Assembly: GCA_017622135.1 (NCBI GenBank)
Contig: JAGARR010000046.1
Span: 1-64,000 of the forward strand
Source: Spirochaetaceae bacterium
Lineage (GTDB): Bacteria; Spirochaetota; Spirochaetia; Treponematales; Treponemataceae
Length of the DNA: 64,000 nucleotides
Direction: 5' to 3'
Part shown: in pieces, positions 1-8,730 of the stretch
How positions within the stretch are numbered: position 1 is the first letter of the stretch
Layout of the letters: the number at the start of each line of letters is the position of its first letter
Notes under the pieces: generated by a model
Databases searched by the model: none
Told to the model about the DNA's origin: nothing
What the model saw: the letters and a program-made list of their open reading frames with translations, nothing else
Translations under genes and position numbers: made by a program

Positions 1-800
1 AAGAGCCTCCCCCACCCCCACCTCCGCAGCCCAACCTGAGCCTCTCCGCTGGAAAGACGCCGGCAGAAATCCGTGTTGACCAGGACTTCAAGACAGACTT
101 CATTGTCACCGTCATGGATGCAGATGCCAATGTTCCCGTAGAAGGAGCCGAGGTCACGGTCACCTATCCCGAGACAAAGGCTGATGGAACTATACGCTTT
201 GCCAGCATAAAACTGGAGAGTGACGCCAACGGAGTGGTTACCTTCACCGCGCCAAAGGCAACCTTTGCCTGCAAGAGCCAGGTAACCTTTTCCGTGGAAA
301 GCCGCAATGGCGTTCAGAATGTCACCATTCCCTATCAGGTGCGTACCAACCGCCACAACAAGGGCGGCACCATCTCCATCCTGGATTACACACTGGCTGG
401 CAACCCCGTCCGAGACAACAGCCGCTCCGCTTCCGCCCTGCTGACAGTCCTTATCCGCTACGGTTTCTCCGGCATCGGGCTGGCTGATTTTGTCAATGAA
501 ATCCATTCCGGCAGTACGGAGTCCGTTTACCGGGCGGCCCGCAACCTCATCGGCAGCTCCTCCAATTTTTTCGTATTCGGCACGGTGAAGTACAACGGAG
601 ACATTGTCCAGGAAGGAGGCAAATATTCCATCCCTCTGGTCGGCGAGATAACCTGCCTCAATATGCGTGACGGTGCAGTACTACACCACGATGTTATAGA
701 AGTCGTTGGCACCGGCTCATCGGAGTGGGCCGCACTGGAAAATGCCCGCAAAGACCTCTACGCTCAGCAGGCAGCCACCAGCATCATCTACGGCATGTAG
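1..800 (+). CDS. Partial envelope protein with Ig-like domain (5' end outside window)
   Basis: The reading frame is open from base 3, so the start lies before the window. The visible part opens with a proline run, then a stretch typical of bacterial Ig-like beta-sandwich domains (repeated Val/Thr alternation, 'GVVTFTAP'), then a C-terminal domain with 'FFVFGTVKYNG' and 'WAALENARKDLYAQQA', which looks like LPP20/FlgT-type periplasmic domains. No catalytic residues are apparent. An exported envelope or lipoprotein role is inferred from composition only, since the signal peptide is not visible. It ends 9 bases before cca, so the two may be cotranscribed. Function unknown. Confidence 0.6.
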   Translation, partial: EPPPPPPPQPNLSLSAGKTPAEIRVDQDFKTDFIVTVMDADANVPVEGAEVTVTYPETKADGTIRFASIKLESDANGVVTFTAPKATFACKSQVTFSVESRNGVQNVTIPYQVRTNRHNKGGTISILDYTLAGNPVRDNSRSASALLTVLIRYGFSGIGLADFVNEIHSGSTESVYRAARNLIGSSSNFFVFGTVKYNGDIVQEGGKYSIPLVGEITCLNMRDGAVLHHDVIEVVGTGSSEWAALENARKDLYAQQAATSIIYGM

Positions 801-809
801 GTTAGCAGC

Positions 810-2198
810 ATGAAACCCCTGAAAATTCCCGAACCCCTAAAGAAAATGAACGCAGTTTTCCAGGACAACGGATTTGAGGCCCACTTGGTGGGAGGAGCCG
901 TTCGGGACATGATTCGGGGAAAGGCCGCATCAGACTGGGACCTGGCCACCAACGCCCCGCCCCAGCAGGTGGCCAAGATGTTCCGCAGGGTAATTCCCAC
1001 CGGCATCGCCCACGGCACCGTCACCGTCTTGTTCCAAGGCCATTCTGTGGAGGTAACCACCTACCGCACCGAGGCGGACTACAGCGATGGCCGCCACCCT
1101 GATTCTGTCAATTACGCCGCCACCATCCAGGAGGACCTTTCCCGCCGTGACTTCACCATGAACGCCATGGCGGCCTCCTTGGACGACGGCAGCATCGTGG
1201 ATCCCTTCGGCGGCCAAGATGATATACAAAACAAAATCATCCGCACGGTGGGAAATCCATTGGATCGGTTCGATGAGGACGGCCTGCGACCAGTCAGGGC
1301 CATCAGGTTCGCCACCCAGCTGGGATTCACTATAGATGAAGCCACCATGGCTGCCATTCCCGCCTCCATCCAGAAGACGGCCACCATCTCCCTGGAACGC
1401 TTCCGGGACGAATTCATCAAGATACTCAAATCTCCAGAGCCCTCCATAGGCTTGGATTTACTGGAAAGGACAGGCCTCCTCCAGCTGTTCATCCCGGAGC
1501 TGGCGGCCTGCAAGGATGTGGAGCAAGCTGACTGCCGTGGATTCCACCAGTTCGACGTGCTCCGCCACCTGTTTTACGCCTGTGACGGCGCTCCCCAGCA
1601 CAAGGAGCTGGTACGGCTGGCGGCCCTCCTCCACGACATCGGCAAGCCCCGGGCAAAGAAGGCTGGCAGCCTGCCCGACGGACGGCCCACCATCACCTTC
1701 TACAACCACGAGAAGTACTCCGAGGAAATCAGCCAGAGCCTCATGACCAGACTGAAGTTCTCCAAGGCAGAGACAGCCACTGTCTGCCATCTGGTGAAAA
1801 ACCACATGTTCCACTACGAGAGCAACTGGTCCGATGCCGCTGTCCGCCGTTTCCTGTACCGGGTGACCCCCGACGCTCTGGAGGATCTCTTCGACCTGCG
1901 GGTGGCCGATGTCTACGGCATGACCCGTACCCCACCCACCCTGAAGGAGGGTCCCTGGAGCGGCAACCTCCTGGAGCTGAAGGAGCGAATACAAGAAGTT
2001 TCGGCCAAGAACCAGGTGCTGGGGCTCAAGGATCTGGTGGTCAACGGCAAGGATCTGATGGCGGCAGGCATTCCCGCAGGCAGGCAGCTGGGACAGATTC
2101 TGAACCAGCTGCTGGAGACTGTGCTGGATGACCCCAGCCAGAACAACCGGGAGCAGCTGCTGACCATTGCCCACAGGCTCCAGAACAGATACTCTTGA
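810..2198 (+). CDS. cca: CCA tRNA nucleotidyltransferase / poly(A) polymerase family
   Basis: This 462-residue protein adds or repairs the 3' CCA end of tRNAs (or adds poly(A); the two activities cannot be separated by motif alone). The class II nucleotidyltransferase head domain shows 'LVGGAVRD' near residue 27, the metal-binding 'DWDLATNA' and 'RRDFTMNAMA'. The RNA-binding neck and body follow, and an HD-type motif 'LLHDIGKP' lies in the second half. Length fits bacterial enzymes carrying an HD domain. None of the tRNA genes seen here encodes CCA (the tRNA-Leu at 61951 lacks it), so such an enzyme is needed. The ATG has a weak upstream AGG. Confidence 0.93.
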   Translation: MKPLKIPEPLKKMNAVFQDNGFEAHLVGGAVRDMIRGKAASDWDLATNAPPQQVAKMFRRVIPTGIAHGTVTVLFQGHSVEVTTYRTEADYSDGRHPDSVNYAATIQEDLSRRDFTMNAMAASLDDGSIVDPFGGQDDIQNKIIRTVGNPLDRFDEDGLRPVRAIRFATQLGFTIDEATMAAIPASIQKTATISLERFRDEFIKILKSPEPSIGLDLLERTGLLQLFIPELAACKDVEQADCRGFHQFDVLRHLFYACDGAPQHKELVRLAALLHDIGKPRAKKAGSLPDGRPTITFYNHEKYSEEISQSLMTRLKFSKAETATVCHLVKNHMFHYESNWSDAAVRRFLYRVTPDALEDLFDLRVADVYGMTRTPPTLKEGPWSGNLLELKERIQEVSAKNQVLGLKDLVVNGKDLMAAGIPAGRQLGQILNQLLETVLDDPSQNNREQLLTIAHRLQNRYS

Positions 2199-2274
2199 AC
2201 AAAAGCCTGGAATAAACTACATTTTTCTACTACGACCAGTCCTCCCTGCAGTGACTGGCAATCGAGGAGGAACC

Positions 2275-2820
2275 ATGAGAATCACTGGAGGACAACTGAG
2301 AGGAAGAAGCATCAAATGTCCAGACGGAGTCATTCGTCCTGCCATGGACAGGATGCGGGAGTCCCTCTTTGCCATCCTTGGTGAGCTGGAGGGAAAATCC
2401 TTCCTGGACCTCTTCTCAGGATCGGGGACGGTGGCCATCGAGGCTGTTTCCCGGGGAGCCAGCCACGTGGAGCTGGTGGAAAAGGACAAGATAAAGGTGG
2501 GCACGGTGCTCTCCAACGTTGCCCTGACGGAAAAGGAAATGGGCAGGAAGATCCATTGCCACTTTATGGCGGTGGAGCTCTTCCTGAAGCGCTGCAAGAA
2601 CAAGTATGACATCATCTTCTTGGATCCACCCTTCCCCTACAGGTACCACCAAAGTCTCATTGAGATGGTTTCCAAGGGGGAACTGCTGACTCCCGGTGGA
2701 GTGGCGTTGATCCATCGCCCCAAGGAAAAGGAGATGCCAGACTCCGTCCTCCAGCTGAAATTGGGGGATCGCCGGGAATACGGCAGGTCCATTGTTGATT
2801 TTTATGTCAATAATTCTTAA
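2275..2820 (+). CDS. rsmD: 16S rRNA (guanine(966)-N(2))-methyltransferase RsmD
   Basis: An SAM-dependent methyltransferase of 181 residues expected to methylate G966 of 16S rRNA during 30S assembly. It starts with the typical 'MRITGGQLRGR', has the SAM loop 'DLFSGSGTVAIEA' and the catalytic 'LDPPFPY'. The frame is open upstream to 2167, but the ATG at 2275 is preceded by a strong GAGGAGG five bases away and matches the family N-terminus, so this start was chosen. It lies 76 bases after cca. Confidence 0.92.
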   Translation: MRITGGQLRGRSIKCPDGVIRPAMDRMRESLFAILGELEGKSFLDLFSGSGTVAIEAVSRGASHVELVEKDKIKVGTVLSNVALTEKEMGRKIHCHFMAVELFLKRCKNKYDIIFLDPPFPYRYHQSLIEMVSKGELLTPGGVALIHRPKEKEMPDSVLQLKLGDRREYGRSIVDFYVNNS

Positions 2821-2826
2821 TAAATA

Positions 2827-2854
2827 TTGACAAAATAATGAAATATGTTAAAAT
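2827..2854 (+). promoter_or_regulatory. Sigma-70-type promoter
   Basis: TTGACA (2827-2832), a 16-base spacer and TAAAAT (2849-2854) precede the small gene at 2879 in an A/T-rich gap. It would drive the 2879-4406 pair and perhaps rlmN. Confidence 0.7.
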
Positions 2855-2878
2855 AGACTGCATAAAAGGCTCCCTGTT

Positions 2879-3223
2879 ATGGATAAGGATTTAGAAAAGG
2901 TATTTGAGAAGTTTCAAGGAACTGGAACTGTTGGTTTTATTAAAACCACAGAAAAGCCTGCCTCGACCCTTACGTCCGAGCAAAAAGTCACTCTTAACAG
3001 GAAGGGCAATGTCTTGTTCAACCAAGGAGATATAGAACAGGCCCGCAGGATCTTTATGACCACAGGCTATTCAGATGGCCTTACCCGCGTGGCAGATGTT
3101 TATATCACCCAGAACAGGGAATTGGATGCACTGAAGCTTTATTTGCTAGCTCACAATGAGAGGAAATCGGAGGCTCTTTTGCAAAAGATTGCAGCCTTAA
3201 TTTCTAAACTTATCATAGAATAG
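2879..3223 (+). CDS. Small hypothetical protein paired with TPR protein
   Basis: A 114-residue soluble protein with no signal peptide and no motif I can name. It is helix-rich; the middle ('GNVLFNQGDIEQARRIF') resembles a single TPR-like helical hairpin. It lies 13 bases upstream of the nine-repeat TPR protein and has its own strong promoter, so the two are probably made together and may interact. Codon use is less G/C-biased than in neighbouring housekeeping genes. Function unknown. Confidence 0.75.
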   Translation: MDKDLEKVFEKFQGTGTVGFIKTTEKPASTLTSEQKVTLNRKGNVLFNQGDIEQARRIFMTTGYSDGLTRVADVYITQNRELDALKLYLLAHNERKSEALLQKIAALISKLIIE

Positions 3224-3236
3224 AGGAATAGTAAAA

Positions 3237-4406
3237 ATGGAAAATTTTTCCGCAACAACTGCTGTACCTGAAAATTTCAATGACTCATTGATGTCACATC
3301 ATGAGCATTTTTCACAGGATTCAAAGGCTGCTGAGATTGCAGAGCTGTCCAAGAGGGGTTACAGTCTCCTAAAGGACAATCGCATTGAGGAGGCCAATGA
3401 AGCCTTCCGTTCCATCCTTGATTTGGAAGAAAACAACAACTATGCCTTGGTGGGATTGGGAGATGCGGAACGAAAGCAAAACCATTTCCGAGATGCCATC
3501 AAGTACTACACCCAGTGCTTGAACTACCACGCATCCAATAACTACGCCCTTTTCGGACTGGCTGACTGCTACAAGGCTCTGAACCAGTACCACAAGGCCA
3601 TCGACATCTGGGAGCAGTACCTGATTCATGATGACCGCAACATCACCGTATTGACTCGTGTTGCAGATGCCTACCGCAAGATCCGTGAGTTCAAGAAGTC
3701 CAAGCAGTTGTATCTGCGAGTTCTTGACATGGAGGAAAACAATGCCTACGCTCTCATCGGACTGGGCCACCTCCACTACGATTTCAAGGAATATCGTGAT
3801 GCGCTGTACTATTGGACCAGGATGCTGGAGTTGAACGAGCGCAACGCCGACATCCGTGTCCTCACCTCCATTGGAAACTGCCACCGCAAGCTCAAGACCT
3901 TCGAGAAGGGCGTCTACTACTTTGAGCGGGCCCTGGAGGTGGAGCCGGACAACTTCTATGCCCTCTTCGGTCTGGCCGACTGCTACCGTGGCATGAACCA
4001 GCAGTTCCGCTCCATCGAGTACTGGAACAAGATTCTGGAGAAGGACGCCAACAATAAGGTTATCCTCACCAGAGCTGGCGATGCCTACCGCAGCACTGGT
4101 GACTACGACAAGGCAGTGGAGTACTACAACAAGGCCTTGGACATTGAGTTTGACCTTTACGCAGTGCTGGGGCTAGCTCTTATCAGCAAGAGCACCGGCA
4201 AGTACGAGGACGCAGCCAACAGTCTCTCCCGCCTGATCCAGTCAGACCCCAGAAATTATCGGTTCTACATCGATTTGGCCGATTGCTACATGAAGATGAA
4301 CCGCCGTACCCAGGCCATCGAGGTGCTGGAAAGCTTCCATCGGCAGGGAATCAGAAGCCAGTCTGTCAACGAAATGTTGGACAAGATTCTTTCCAACCAG
4401 TACTAA
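3237..4406 (+). CDS. Tetratricopeptide repeat protein (about nine TPRs)
   Basis: 389 residues, almost wholly built of 34-residue TPR units from about residue 38 to 375. The consensus is clear in repeated 'NNYALVGLGD', 'NNYALFGLADCYKALNQY' and 'DNFYALFGLADCYRG', with alternate repeats carrying a T-R-A/V-[GA]-DAYR signature. The two-repeat periodicity suggests an ancestral pair that was amplified. There is no signal peptide or membrane segment, so a cytoplasmic scaffold is likely. The small partner at 2879 is immediately upstream and rlmN follows closely. Specific role unknown. Confidence 0.88.
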   Translation: MENFSATTAVPENFNDSLMSHHEHFSQDSKAAEIAELSKRGYSLLKDNRIEEANEAFRSILDLEENNNYALVGLGDAERKQNHFRDAIKYYTQCLNYHASNNYALFGLADCYKALNQYHKAIDIWEQYLIHDDRNITVLTRVADAYRKIREFKKSKQLYLRVLDMEENNAYALIGLGHLHYDFKEYRDALYYWTRMLELNERNADIRVLTSIGNCHRKLKTFEKGVYYFERALEVEPDNFYALFGLADCYRGMNQQFRSIEYWNKILEKDANNKVILTRAGDAYRSTGDYDKAVEYYNKALDIEFDLYAVLGLALISKSTGKYEDAANSLSRLIQSDPRNYRFYIDLADCYMKMNRRTQAIEVLESFHRQGIRSQSVNEMLDKILSNQY

Positions 4407-4442
4407 GCTATGAGCGAATGCCAAAGACCTGAAGGTTGCCAC

Positions 4443-5489
4443 ATGGAGAACCTGAGACAAAGCCTTCAGGCCGGCTTGGAGCTTCAAGCCCTTGCCGGAT
4501 CATTGCCGGAGGAGCTGGCCCAGTTGCCGGGTGTCAGTCCCGCCTTTCGGGGAATGCAGCTGTTCAAGTGGATTTCCTCCGGCATCACCTCCTTTTCCCA
4601 AATGCAAAACATCCCCAAAGTCATGCGGCAACAGCTGGAGCAGACCTGTTGCATCCGTTCCTCCCACGTAAGTCAGAAATTGGTGGATCCTGATGGCACC
4701 GTAAAGCTTCAGCTGACCCTCCAGGACGGAAAATGTGTGGAAACAGTGCTGCTGACGGACAAGGATGGCCGAAAAACTGCCTGCGTTTCCTGCCAGGTTG
4801 GCTGCGGCATGGCCTGCGCCTTCTGTCAGACAGGGCGGCTGGGCTTTAGTCGCAATCTCAGCCCCTCAGAAATTGTGGAACAATTCAGGTTTTTGGAGGA
4901 AGAGGTGGGCAAACTAGACAATATCGTGTTCATGGGAATGGGCGAGCCTTTGCTGAACCTGGATGCCATCAGGAAGGCGGTGGCCGTTTTGACCCATCCA
5001 GAGGGCAGAAATCTTTCCGGCAGACGTATCACCCTTTCCACCTGCGGCATTATCTCCGGCATTCATGACCTGGCGGACAATGGACCTGCCCTCCGTCTCG
5101 CCGTCTCCCTCACCACTGCAGATCCAACACTCCGTGAGCAGCTGATGCCCGTCACAACAGGAAATCCACTGCCAAAATTGAAGGAGGCCATCGCCTACTA
5201 CACCACGAAGACTGGTCGCCGCTGTACCCTGGAGGCAGCCCTGCTGGCAGGACAAAACACTGGTACAGAAAGCGCCCGTCGTCTGGTGGAATTCACCCAG
5301 GGATTGAACTGTCACATAAACCTGATTCCCTGGAATCCCGTGGAGGGGCTGCCTTTTCAGGAGCCTTCTTCCAAGGAATGCAAGGAATTCATTCTCCAGC
5401 TGGAGCGAGCTGGCCTCAATGTCACCCTGCGACACCGCCGTGGAAGGAAGATTGGCGGAGCGTGCGGACAGCTGGGAAAGACACAATAA
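4443..5489 (+). CDS. rlmN: Dual-specificity RNA methyltransferase RlmN (radical SAM)
   Basis: Radical SAM enzyme that makes 2-methyladenosine at A2503 of 23S rRNA and at A37 of some tRNAs. The cluster motif CxxxCxxC is 'CGMACAFC' at residues 121-128; 'FMGMGEPLLN' and 'RITLSTCG' are family signatures; the C-terminal 'GGACGQL' carries the conserved methyl-accepting-side cysteine. An in-frame ATG exists at 4410, but it has no SD, whereas 4443 is preceded by GAAGG with seven bases of spacing and gives a normal 348-residue length. Confidence 0.94.
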   Translation: MENLRQSLQAGLELQALAGSLPEELAQLPGVSPAFRGMQLFKWISSGITSFSQMQNIPKVMRQQLEQTCCIRSSHVSQKLVDPDGTVKLQLTLQDGKCVETVLLTDKDGRKTACVSCQVGCGMACAFCQTGRLGFSRNLSPSEIVEQFRFLEEEVGKLDNIVFMGMGEPLLNLDAIRKAVAVLTHPEGRNLSGRRITLSTCGIISGIHDLADNGPALRLAVSLTTADPTLREQLMPVTTGNPLPKLKEAIAYYTTKTGRRCTLEAALLAGQNTGTESARRLVEFTQGLNCHINLIPWNPVEGLPFQEPSSKECKEFILQLERAGLNVTLRHRRGRKIGGACGQLGKTQ

Positions 5490-5649
5490 GCCCTCCCCAT
5501 ATCCAGCCTCTGTAATGGAAACTATTCATATTTGCTTGCTATAAAACAGTATAAAAGATTTAGTAAACCGGTTGTATTTTTATCTTTTAACCTTGATGAA
5601 AAAAATAAAATGAAGTATCTTTAGTTAAAGTAAAACTACAGGAGTGACC

Positions 5650-5859
5650 ATGCAGAAAAAAATCTACGTTGCGGGACTGATTGACGAAGGTGGAGAACAA
5701 GCCATAAACCAAGCTGTTTCCGCCATTCCTGGTGTCACCTCCTGTACCGCCAGTGCCATGAAGGCCCAAGTATTGGTTGACTTTGACGAAAGCTTTGAGG
5801 GTGTGGAGGATTCCATCAATCAGACTATTGCCGGAGCAGGACTGGAAGTGCTAACCTGA
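5650..5859 (+). CDS. Small HMA-fold-like protein lacking the CxxC site
   Basis: 69 residues with the beta-alpha-beta pattern of heavy-metal-associated domains: 'KKIYVAGLIDEGGEQAINQ', then 'IPGVTSCTASAMKAQVLVDF'. The usual metal-binding CxxC in the first loop is replaced by 'IDEGGE', so copper-type binding through that site is not expected. ATG 5650 is chosen because AGGAG lies five bases upstream; a GTG at 5644 is in frame but overlaps that SD. It sits alone between an A/T-rich promoter region and a terminator. Confidence 0.72.
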   Translation: MQKKIYVAGLIDEGGEQAINQAVSAIPGVTSCTASAMKAQVLVDFDESFEGVEDSINQTIAGAGLEVLT

Positions 5860-5880
5860 CAAGCCCCCATCATAGACAAA

Positions 5881-5933
5881 CCCCATGAGGTATTTTCCTT
5901 GCATGAAAATCACCAGCATGGGGTTTTATTTTG
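5881..5933 (+). terminator. Rho-independent terminator
   Basis: CCCCATG (5881-5887) pairs with CATGGGG (5917-5923), with an inner ATTTTC/GAAAAT stem, followed by TTTTATTTT. It ends the small HMA-like gene and lies just before the convergent HD gene. Confidence 0.75.
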
Positions 5934-5940
5934 TCCTCCC

Positions 5941-6582
5941 CTACTCCTTGATGTAGCCCTTCTCTATGGCAGCTGCCACCTGGGCTTCCAGCCATGGCCA
6001 CAAGGCGGGAGTGCCCACCTTCACTGGAGCCATGCGGTGGTAGACCTGCTCCTTGGTGACAGCCCCCAGCTTCCAGGTATGGCCGTCGGTGAGGACATTG
6101 TGCATAAAGGGCTGGATTCGATCCAGGCTAGCAGCAAACCGGGAATCGGCGGTATCCATGGCATCAAATTCCTCCCACAACTGGCGCAGCTGGCTCCCCT
6201 GGTCCTGGTCCAGCAAGCCGAAAAGTTTTTCCGCCGCAGCCGCTTCCCGCTGGGCCTTGTCCTGATTGGCGGCAACGTCAAAGGCGAAGGTGTCCCCGGC
6301 GTAAATCTCGATGAGGTCGTGGACAGTCACCATGGCCAGAACCCTGCCCAGATTCACCGGCTCGGCGGCATATTCCTCAAGGATGATGGCCATGAGGGCA
6401 AGATGCCAGGAATGCTCGGCATCGTTCTCCTGCCGGGAGCCATCTGTGAGAAGGGTGCGGCGGACAATGGACTTCATCTTGTCCACCTCAGCAATAAAAA
6501 CCAGCTGACGCTGGAGCCGTTGGGGCAAGGCTCCTGTTCCAGAACAATTCAATGTCTGCTGAATCTCTTCCAATGAAATCAT
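5941..6582 (-). CDS. HD-domain phosphohydrolase, YfbR/HDDC2-like 5'-nucleotidase
   Basis: 213 residues. The HD_3-type metal site is seen as 'RQENDAEHSWHLALMA' followed by 'VTVHDLIEIYAGDT', the arrangement of YfbR/HDDC2 deoxynucleotidases that hydrolyse (d)NMPs. The frame is open further upstream, but ATG at 6582 has GGAGGAG spaced correctly and gives the family N-terminus. Substrate is inferred from family only. It reads toward the HMA-like gene and is separate from the dehydratase genes upstream. Confidence 0.82.
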   Translation of the reverse strand: MISLEEIQQTLNCSGTGALPQRLQRQLVFIAEVDKMKSIVRRTLLTDGSRQENDAEHSWHLALMAIILEEYAAEPVNLGRVLAMVTVHDLIEIYAGDTFAFDVAANQDKAQREAAAAEKLFGLLDQDQGSQLRQLWEEFDAMDTADSRFAASLDRIQPFMHNVLTDGHTWKLGAVTKEQVYHRMAPVKVGTPALWPWLEAQVAAAIEKGYIKE

Positions 6583-6669
6583 AGCTCCTCCGTGACGGTA
6601 TGGATAAAGGAATGGGGCCAGCCCGCAAAGCGGAATGGCCCCCATTGAAATTGCTGCTGCCTCGCAGAA

Positions 6670-7203
6670 CTAGTACTTGCTTTCGGCGTAGCCCAGCCAG
6701 CCATCATTCTCGATAAGGGCCTTCTCAAAGCCCGCAAGCTTGAAATGATAGCTCTTTGAGAGGCTACCGGAAATCAGCTTCACCTTGGAGGTGTCGTCCT
6801 CGTTGATGACGATGCTGCACTCGGTGTCCTTGTCGGCAAAGGTGCGGAAAATATCCTCGATGTCATTTTCAGGCAGCTCAATGGCCAGCATTCCGCAGTT
6901 GTACATGTTCTGACGGAAAATACGGGCAAAGTTGGGAGCAACCACAGCGTAGATACCGTTCACCTCCAGGGCCCAGGGAGCGTGCTCACGGGAGGAGCCA
7001 CAGCCGAAATTTTCCCTGGTGATGATAACCTTCTTTCCGGGAACATCGGCCTTGGGATCAAAGCCATCCAGTTTCAGATCCTCCAGCAAGTAGGGCTTGA
7101 GGGCCTGCTTTGAAATCTCCGTCAGATACTTGGCGGGGATAATCTCGTCGGTGTTGATGTCAGATCGGTCAAGAAAAAGAACCTGTCCTCCAAACTGCTT
7201 CAT
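6670..7203 (-). CDS. leuD: LeuD-type hydro-lyase small subunit (isopropylmalate/homoaconitate/aconitate family)
   Basis: 177-residue swivelling subunit of a two-subunit aconitase-family dehydratase. It contains 'DINTDEIIPAKYL' and 'FGCGSSREHAPWAL'. The specificity loop after the conserved Tyr-Leu reads YLTE (residues 26-29). As remembered for the archaeal enzymes, isopropylmalate isomerase has YLVY and homoaconitase YLRT, so the substrate is not settled. It begins one base after the stop of the large subunit, with SD AGGAGGG, so the two are coupled. The start is the ATG at 7203, not the longer open frame. Confidence 0.85.
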   Translation of the reverse strand: MKQFGGQVLFLDRSDINTDEIIPAKYLTEISKQALKPYLLEDLKLDGFDPKADVPGKKVIITRENFGCGSSREHAPWALEVNGIYAVVAPNFARIFRQNMYNCGMLAIELPENDIEDIFRTFADKDTECSIVINEDDTSKVKLISGSLSKSYHFKLAGFEKALIENDGWLGYAESKY

Positions 7204-7204
7204 C

Positions 7205-8509
7205 CTAGCCCTCCTTGTACATTGATGAGTTGGTGATGGTTCCAGCCACGGCGGTGGCGGCGGCACTGGCAGGGCTCATGAGATGCACCATGCCCCCCTT
7301 TCCCATGCGGCCGTTGAAGTTGCGGTTTGTGGTGGAGGCACAGACCTCGTGCTCGGCAAGCACCCCGTTGCTCATACCCAGACAGGCACCGCAGGTGGGG
7401 TTGGTGACGCAGAAGCCGAATTCCATGAAGGTGGAGATGAGCCCCTCCTCCATGGCCTTCTTGTAGATGGTGGTGGAGGCGGGAGAAAGGATTCCCCTGA
7501 CCCCCACCGGCATGGTCTTTCCCTGGTCCAGTGCCTCACGAAGGACGGCGGCGGCGGCACGCAAATCCTCGATGCGGCCGTTGGTGCAGGAGCCGATGTA
7601 CACCTGGTCCACCTTTGTCCCGGCGAATTCCCGGATGGGCTTCACCTGGTCGGGCTTGTAACCGAAGGTGGCCACTGGCTCCAGAGTGGACAGGTCGAAG
7701 GTATAGACCTTCTCGTACTGGGCATCTGCATCGGAGACCCACTGGCGGTACTCCTGCAGGGCAGCCTCCTTGGAGGCAAAGTCATCCTTGATGAAGGGCC
7801 ACAGGTACTCCACCGTGGTCATGTCGGGCATACAGATGCCGCTGGTGGCTCCCGCCTCCACAGCCATGTTGCAGATGGTCATGCGGGCTTCCATGGACAT
7901 GGCGTCCACAATGGGGCCGGCGAATTCCATAACACAGTTGGTGGCGCCGTTGACGCCAATCTGGGAGATGATGAAGAGAATCACATCCTTGGCAAAGACA
8001 CCGGGAGCCAGCCTTCCTTCCAGCTGGAACTTGATGGTCTTGGGCTCCTTGAAGGAGCAGACACCCTTCAGGATGCCCACCTCCAGGTCGGTGGTTCCCA
8101 CACCGGCAGCAAAGGCACCGAAGGCTCCGTGGGTGCAGGTGTGGCTGTCCCCCATGATGACAGTGTAGCCGGGACGCACATAGCCCTTCTCCGGGAAGAT
8201 GGCGTGGCAGACACCATTGGCACCGATGTCGAAGAAGTCCTTGATCTTGTTGCGATGAGCCCAGTCCCGCAGCATCTTACCCTGGAGGGCAGTCTTGGAG
8301 TCCTTGGCGGGAGTGACGTGGTCGATAACCACCTTTATCTTGGACGGATCAAAGACCCGGTCCTTCTTCTTCTCCACCAGGTCAGCGATGGCCACTGGCG
8401 TGGTGATTTCGTGACAAAAAACCCGGTCCAGCTTGAGAACCCAGGTGTCAGAAAAAGGCTTTTCTGCCACGTGGGCGTCAAAAATCTTTTGGGCGATAGT
8501 CTTTCCCAT
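7205..8509 (-). CDS. leuC: LeuC-type hydro-lyase large subunit, [4Fe-4S]
   Basis: 434 residues, aconitase-fold large subunit. Cluster ligands are visible in 'IGSCTNGR' and 'NPTCGACLG'; 'MGDSHTCTHGAFGAFA' and 'GPASTT'-like elements near the C-terminus are typical. The family stereospecifically isomerises 3-isopropylmalate, homocitrate or citrate. No other leucine gene (leuA, leuB) is in the window; instead the gene is divergent from NADP isocitrate dehydrogenase across 221 bases. A role as the aconitase step toward 2-oxoglutarate is therefore a reasonable alternative. Start ATG 8509 with SD GGGGAT. Confidence 0.88.
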   Translation of the reverse strand: MGKTIAQKIFDAHVAEKPFSDTWVLKLDRVFCHEITTPVAIADLVEKKKDRVFDPSKIKVVIDHVTPAKDSKTALQGKMLRDWAHRNKIKDFFDIGANGVCHAIFPEKGYVRPGYTVIMGDSHTCTHGAFGAFAAGVGTTDLEVGILKGVCSFKEPKTIKFQLEGRLAPGVFAKDVILFIISQIGVNGATNCVMEFAGPIVDAMSMEARMTICNMAVEAGATSGICMPDMTTVEYLWPFIKDDFASKEAALQEYRQWVSDADAQYEKVYTFDLSTLEPVATFGYKPDQVKPIREFAGTKVDQVYIGSCTNGRIEDLRAAAAVLREALDQGKTMPVGVRGILSPASTTIYKKAMEEGLISTFMEFGFCVTNPTCGACLGMSNGVLAEHEVCASTTNRNFNGRMGKGGMVHLMSPASAAATAVAGTITNSSMYKEG

Positions 8510-8664
8510 ACAATATCCCCTGTAAAAAATTATTATAAAATGGTTCAACAATGATAAAATTAAATCAGTCAAAAGTCAAGGTGAGAATAGAAAATCATAA
8601 AAATACACAATATATCCATTATCTTATATCTATGCAACATTACCTTCCCTGATTTTTTCTCCCC

Positions 8665-8693
8665 TTGTACAACTGTGAGATTTGGAGTATTAT
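8665..8693 (+). promoter_or_regulatory. Promoter for icd in the leuC-icd divergent region
   Basis: TTGTAC (8665-8670), 17-base spacer, TATTAT (8688-8693). The 8510-8730 gap is A/T-rich and holds the outward promoters of both directions; I see no clear riboswitch or T-box in it. Confidence 0.6.
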
Positions 8694-8730
8694 ATGGAGA
8701 AGTACAATTACATTTTAATGAGGTTGACTG

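Noticed and set aside
7283-8554. 423-codon open frame on the plus strand opposite leuC
   Set aside because: It is the antisense of a well-conserved gene; strong G/C at codon third positions removes stop codons on the other strand. The translation is Gly/His/Leu-rich and has no family features.
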